Shown here: positions 60,425-64,000 of the stretch, piece by piece
Numbering within the stretch: position 1 is the stretch's first letter
Layout of the letters: every line of letters starts with the position of its first letter
NCBI GenBank assembly: GCA_910585725.1
Contig: CAJUFA010000002.1
Span: forward strand, 62,001-126,000
Direction: 5' to 3'
Source: an uncultured Dorea sp.
GTDB lineage: Bacteria > Bacillota > Clostridia > Lachnospirales > Lachnospiraceae
Length of the DNA: 64,000 nt
Position numbers and translations under genes: made by a program
The notes under the pieces: model-generated
Databases searched by the model: none
Told to the model about the DNA's origin: nothing
The model's input: the letters and a program-made list of their open reading frames with translations, nothing else

Positions 60425-61360
60425 CTATCCCCTGGAACATCTGAACTTAAGTTCTTCCCATCTACGGTCTACTTCTTTCTGGAATTCCTCGATCAGATCT
60501 TCGTTTCCTTTCTTGAATAAATGCTTGAAGCGTCCCTGCGGCTTTAAGAAATCTTCGATGGGAAGTTTCTTTTTCGGCTCATAATTCAGAATCCACTTTC
60601 CGTCCACTACTTCAAACAACGGCCAATAACAGGTCTCTACTCCCAGTTTACAGATCTCCATAATATCCGGCGTGTTATATCTCCATCCCCTGGGACACGG
60701 AGCCATGATATTCAGAAAAGCCGCTCCCGGCGTATAAATCGCCTTTTCAGATTTTACATGAAGATCCTTGAAATTCCCAATAAACGTCGTCTGTGCAACA
60801 TAAGGAATATCGTGTGCTGCAATTATCGCCGCCAGATCCTTGCGGTTCTGCGGTTTCCCGTTACTCTTACTTCCTACGGGCGTCGTCGTCGTATCCGCGT
60901 ACATCGGCGTTGCCGACGAGCGCTGAATCCCGGTATTCATATATGCTCCGTTGTCATAACAGACATAGACCATATCCGTGTTACGCTCCATCGCGCCGGA
61001 CAAGGACTGGAAACCGATATCATAAGTACCTCCGTCCCCGCCGAATGTGATAAATTTATATGTCGCGTCTAATTTTCCCTTTTTCTTAAGAGCTTTGTAC
61101 GCACCTTCCACACCGCTCAAAGTAGCGCCTGCATTCTCGAACGCATTGTGGATATAGCTGTCTTCCCATGCCGTATACGGGTATGTGAATGTCGACACTT
61201 CCAGGCATCCTGTGGCATTGCCGATCACCGCCTTATCCCCCTCATGGAGACCGCGCAGTACGTTCCTTACCGCGATCGTCCCGCCGCAGCCGGCGCACAT
61301 TCTATGTCCCGGAGCCAGGCGTTCCGGCTTGCTCATCGTCTCTTTGAAGTTATAACTCAT
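60425..61360 (-). CDS. porB: 2-oxoacid:ferredoxin oxidoreductase beta subunit (pyruvate type)
   Basis: 311 residues. HRMCAGCGGTIAVRNVL has the cluster cysteines. Thiamine-diphosphate binding is in FGGDGGTYDIGFQSLSGAMERN and VCYDNGAYMNTGIQRSSATP. The NTGIQRSS segment is that of pyruvate synthase beta subunits. Last por gene, 14 bases after porA. With PorA, PorC and PorD it converts pyruvate, CoA and oxidised ferredoxin to acetyl-CoA, CO2 and reduced ferredoxin. Confidence 0.95.
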   Translation of the reverse strand: MSYNFKETMSKPERLAPGHRMCAGCGGTIAVRNVLRGLHEGDKAVIGNATGCLEVSTFTYPYTAWEDSYIHNAFENAGATLSGVEGAYKALKKKGKLDATYKFITFGGDGGTYDIGFQSLSGAMERNTDMVYVCYDNGAYMNTGIQRSSATPMYADTTTTPVGSKSNGKPQNRKDLAAIIAAHDIPYVAQTTFIGNFKDLHVKSEKAIYTPGAAFLNIMAPCPRGWRYNTPDIMEICKLGVETCYWPLFEVVDGKWILNYEPKKKLPIEDFLKPQGRFKHLFKKGNEDLIEEFQKEVDRRWEELKFRCSRG

Positions 61361-61374
61361 CTTTTGTCCCCCCC

Positions 61375-62556
61375 CTATTCTCTGATTCCCAGATAGCGAT
61401 AGGTCTCTCCTGCGTCGCCATCCTCTGCTATCTGTTTCAGGGTTGCAAATACACCTTCCATATCCTCTACACGCACGTCGCGTCCGCCGAGTCCGTAGAT
61501 ATAATTTATTGCCAAAGCCTGCGATCTCGCCCGATACAGAGCCGACATCACATCCGCGCCTAAAGGTCCGCCATGATTGGTATATCCTTCCGCACGATCC
61601 ATGACGGCGATAGCTTTCATGCCTGTCAGAATATTGGCAATTGCTTCTGCCGGGAACGGACGGTAGAGACGGATCTTCAATAGACCGACCTTCTCTCCCT
61701 GGTCTCTCAACCTGTCGATAGCGTCCTTGGTCGTTCCCGCCGCGGAACCAATCATAACCACCGCATATTCTGCGTCTTCCATGCGGTATGCCTCGAACAG
61801 TCCATACTCTCTTCCGGAAATTTCGGCAAATTCTTTCGCCACCTCCAGAACGACACGTTCCACATGTTTCATGCCTTCCGCCTGATTACGCTTTGCCTCC
61901 ATATAATAATCCGTAATGGAATAAGGACCGACTGCCATCGGACACTTTGGATTCAACAGATAATCCTCCGGCTCATACTCGCCTACGAATTTCTTTACAT
62001 CAGCGTCTTCCAACAATTCCATATTCTCTACAGCATGGCTGGTGATAAATCCATCCTGACAGATCATGATGGGAAGTCTCACATCCTTGTGCTCGGAGAT
62101 CCGGTATGCCTGCACCATATTATCATAAGCTTCCTGATTATTCTCCGCATAGATCTGTATCCAACCGGCATCCCTCGCACCCATACTGTCAGAATGATCA
62201 CAGTTAATATTAATCGGTCCTGACAGCGCACGATTCACCAGCGCCAACGCCAGCGGCAAACGGTTTGACGCAGCTATGTACAACTCTTCCCACATAAACG
62301 CCAGTCCACAGGAGGACGTAGCCGTGAGACTCCTTGCCCCCGCCGCAGACGCGCCGATCGCCGCGCTCATAGAACTATGCTCGCTCTCCACCGGGATAAA
62401 CTCCGTATCCACCTGGCCATTTGCCACAAAGGACGCAAAATACTGTGGAATCTCTGTAGACGGAGTGATTGGGAACGCCGGAAATACGTCCGGATTAATC
62501 TGCCTTAACGCGATCGCGATCGCCTCGTTTCCTGATAAACGGTCTCTCTTTGCCAT
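61375..62556 (-). CDS. porA: 2-oxoacid:ferredoxin oxidoreductase alpha subunit (pyruvate type)
   Basis: 393 residues. LSGNEAIAIALRQINPDVFPAFPITPSTEIPQYFA, VPVESEHSSMSAAIGASAAGARSLTATSSCGLAFMWEE and RALSGPININCDHSDSMGARDAGWIQ are the alpha-subunit signatures; domain II (about 260-390) follows. Substrate-binding and CoA-binding parts of the four-subunit enzyme. It is 1 base after porD. Confidence 0.96.
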   Translation of the reverse strand: MAKRDRLSGNEAIAIALRQINPDVFPAFPITPSTEIPQYFASFVANGQVDTEFIPVESEHSSMSAAIGASAAGARSLTATSSCGLAFMWEELYIAASNRLPLALALVNRALSGPININCDHSDSMGARDAGWIQIYAENNQEAYDNMVQAYRISEHKDVRLPIMICQDGFITSHAVENMELLEDADVKKFVGEYEPEDYLLNPKCPMAVGPYSITDYYMEAKRNQAEGMKHVERVVLEVAKEFAEISGREYGLFEAYRMEDAEYAVVMIGSAAGTTKDAIDRLRDQGEKVGLLKIRLYRPFPAEAIANILTGMKAIAVMDRAEGYTNHGGPLGADVMSALYRARSQALAINYIYGLGGRDVRVEDMEGVFATLKQIAEDGDAGETYRYLGIRE

Positions 62557-62557
62557 C

Positions 62558-62860
62558 CTACTTCACTCCTTCCATCGTAATCGCCCCGAACGGGCATGAC
62601 TTCACACAGATGCCGCACCCCTTGCAATGGTCATAGTCAAATTCTCCTCTTTTGCCGTCCTTCACCGGAATACAGCTATCCGGACAAACCGGCGTGCAAA
62701 GCAGACATTGTTTACATTTCTCCTCTATAAATACCGGCTTATCCGTGGACCACTCACCGGTGTTGAAATCCCTTGAAGTTCCTGCTCCGGCAATCACCAT
62801 GCCTTCCGTCAGATCCTTCCAGGGCGCCTTAACACCTAATTTTGTAATATCTGTTGCCAT
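62558..62860 (-). CDS. porD: 2-oxoacid:ferredoxin oxidoreductase delta subunit (2[4Fe-4S] ferredoxin)
   Basis: 100 residues. Two motifs, CKQCLLCTPVCPDSC and CKGCGICVKSCP, hold two [4Fe-4S] clusters that wire electrons out to ferredoxin. The N-terminal ~45 residues (PWKDLTEGMVIAGAGTSRDFN) are the normal PorD extension. Its ATG shares a base with the porC stop (TAATG). Confidence 0.96.
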   Translation of the reverse strand: MATDITKLGVKAPWKDLTEGMVIAGAGTSRDFNTGEWSTDKPVFIEEKCKQCLLCTPVCPDSCIPVKDGKRGEFDYDHCKGCGICVKSCPFGAITMEGVK

Positions 62861-63432
62861 TACCGCACCTCCTTAAGCGCCATCTCAAGCGCCGCCATAT
62901 TACCGTCGATCACTTCCGGCTTACTGGCGAACTTATGTGAAAACGAAGCCCGCATCTCTCTTAAGAACGTTTCTTCATCCATGATCCCCGTCACTTTCAC
63001 AATCGCGGCGAGAAGGGGCGTATTCGGAAAATACCTCCCCATTGTCGCCATAGATACCTTATGAGCGTCAATCGTATAGACCTTTCCTTCGTATCCCTTC
63101 AAGTGCGGGATGATCTCCTCCTTCGGACGCGAAGTATTGACGAGGATCGCGCCCTCTTTCTTTAATCCGCCGGTGACATCAACCGCCTCTAACAATGATT
63201 CGTCCACAACAACCACATACTGCGGATCATAGATATTAGAATGTACACGGATCTGAACATCACTGATCCTGTTATACGCTGTAATCGGCGCGCCCATACG
63301 CTCCGGTCCATACTCCGGGAATCCCTGGACATATTTTCCTGTCTGGAACGCCACGTCCGCGAGCAGCAGCGCCGCGGTCTTTGCGCCCTGACCGCCGCGG
63401 CCATGCCATCTAATCTCTGTAAGGTTACTCAT
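62860..63432 (-). CDS. porC: 2-oxoacid:ferredoxin oxidoreductase gamma subunit
   Basis: 190 residues. EIRWHGRGGQGAKTAALLLADVAFQTGKYVQGFPEYGPERMGAP is the family's FAD/TPP-associated N-terminus. VVDESLL, NTSRPKEEI and NTPLLAAIVKV follow. First gene of the porCDAB operon, ribosome site GAAAGGAAG, promoter at 63532-63560. Confidence 0.95.
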   Translation of the reverse strand: MSNLTEIRWHGRGGQGAKTAALLLADVAFQTGKYVQGFPEYGPERMGAPITAYNRISDVQIRVHSNIYDPQYVVVVDESLLEAVDVTGGLKKEGAILVNTSRPKEEIIPHLKGYEGKVYTIDAHKVSMATMGRYFPNTPLLAAIVKVTGIMDEETFLREMRASFSHKFASKPEVIDGNMAALEMALKEVR

Positions 63433-63531
63433 CTTCCTTCTTCCTTTCTACGTATTTTAAACTTTATATTCGTGTAATAATACACTGGTACATCGCAGAT
63501 ACCGAGTAAGCTCTGTTTTCTTACCCTAACT

Positions 63532-63560
63532 ATTGTACTTGAAGATTCACGTTCTGTCTA
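63532..63560 (-). promoter_or_regulatory. Promoter of porCDAB
   Basis: Minus strand TAGACA (63555-63560), 17-base spacer, TACAAT (63532-63537), leaving a leader of about 95 bases before porC. No clear Rex-type palindrome seen. Confidence 0.65.
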
Positions 63561-63579
63561 TAATGATTTTCTTCCAAAA

Positions 63580-64000
63580 TCATATTTTTCTGTTTCCTAT
63601 CTTTCGTCTCTTTTGATTGAATGCAGCCAATACGCCGCTAACTGTGATGAGAACCAGATAGATGTCTGCCCGATTTCGATTTATATCGCCTGTCTTTACC
63701 GCCTTCGGCGCTGCAGGAGGCTTCACAAGTCTGACAGTCTGCCCTTCGTCCTCCGGATCTTCATGAACCGCCGCTTCTTTTCCGCTTTCATTCAAAAATA
63801 GCTTCTCATAAACCACAAGTTTCTGTCCTTTCATGCCTTTGCTTTGAAAGGTAAAATCCACATCAATGCTTCCCTCCGCCTTCTCCGGCTTAAATATACT
63901 CTCCGCAGTCACGGGTTTACCGTCTGACGTCAATGGTTCTTCCGTCGCTTTATCCATGACAGTACCTTCAATCCTGTACTCCATACCCGGAATCAGATTC
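63580..64000 (-). CDS. VaFE-repeat surface-anchored protein, C-terminal part (gene runs off the right edge)
   Basis: About 140 residues visible; the frame is open to the edge. The visible part carries a VaFE-type beta repeat: NLIPGMEYRIEGTVMDKATEEPL, VTAESIFKPEKAEGSIDVDFTFQSKGMKGQKLVVYEKLF and AVHEDPEDEGQTV. The Lys/Asp/Glu residues fit isopeptide formation. A sortase-type end follows: AVKTGD (not LPxTG), one membrane helix (ADIYLVLITVSGVLAAF) and a basic tail KRRKIGNRK. Extracellular, likely anchored by sortase with a nonstandard motif. An AT-rich hairpin (ATGATTTT/AAAATCAT) overlaps its stop. Confidence 0.88.
   Translation of the reverse strand, partial: NLIPGMEYRIEGTVMDKATEEPLTSDGKPVTAESIFKPEKAEGSIDVDFTFQSKGMKGQKLVVYEKLFLNESGKEAAVHEDPEDEGQTVRLVKPPAAPKAVKTGDINRNRADIYLVLITVSGVLAAFNQKRRKIGNRKI

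Noticed and set aside
1..64000. CRISPR arrays, insertion sequences, prophage or integrative elements
   Set aside because: No regularly spaced repeats, transposase, integrase, phage structural or conjugation genes were found; the tandem repeats present are short and in or beside ordinary genes.

Overview
The window reads as a chromosomal segment of a Gram-positive anaerobe of the Clostridia, most likely family Lachnospiraceae (genus not resolvable by eye). Support: moderate GC; AGGAGG-type ribosome binding sites; T-box leaders in front of two aminoacyl-tRNA synthetase operons; an archaeal-type aspartyl-tRNA synthetase next to GatCAB; split PurV/PurO enzymes in place of bifunctional PurH; a four-subunit pyruvate:ferredoxin oxidoreductase; single-cluster ferredoxin; and a VaFE-type surface protein. 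No insertion sequence, prophage, CRISPR array or rRNA was seen. Most genes lie on the minus strand, with short plus-strand islands separated by bidirectional hairpin terminators.

Layout. 1-5.0 kb: start of an RND efflux permease, an SDR reductase, exonuclease III, truA, nrdR, a ferredoxin and a flavodoxin-like protein. 5.1-12.3 kb: ABC transporter (ATPase plus FtsX permease) facing a WYL regulator / response regulator / histidine kinase operon, then a tiny two-gene unit (34 and 67 aa). 12.4-20 kb: amino-acid ABC transporter with a circularly permuted binding lipoprotein, uppP, a HAD phosphatase, an unknown protein, a PilZ protein, an ECF transporter S component with a structured leader, and an MFS transporter. 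20-31 kb: eno, a YitT protein, glmM, purV-purO, a lipoprotein, rarA, ridA with a repetitive upstream ORF, and an Lsa-like ABC-F gene behind a leader with two possible attenuators.

31-48.8 kb: queA, RDD protein, sppA, pheS-pheT behind a T-box, a TetR-controlled membrane-protein operon, tRNA-Pro and tRNA-Gly, a D-2-hydroxyacid dehydrogenase, a subtilase/coiled-coil/LspA-like operon, and the tRNA-Asn transamidation operon (aspS-gatC-gatA-gatB) behind a second T-box. 48.8-64 kb: helical-bundle protein, ClC exchanger, ECF sigma/anti-sigma pair, YccF protein, YfcE phosphodiesterase, galK-galT with a divergent AraC regulator, an AIM24 protein, an NSS transporter, porCDAB, and the 3' end of a VaFE surface-protein gene.

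Themes. Translation supply dominates: two tRNAs, two T-box operons, truA, queA and nondiscriminating Asp-tRNA synthesis with GatCAB. Regulation by RNA is prominent (T-boxes, ABC-F leader, ECF leader, ridA upstream ORF). The least ordinary observations are the permuted solute-binding protein, the ABC-F leader, the ridA repeat leader, the 34/67-aa micro-operon, and the unidentified leader of the ECF S component.
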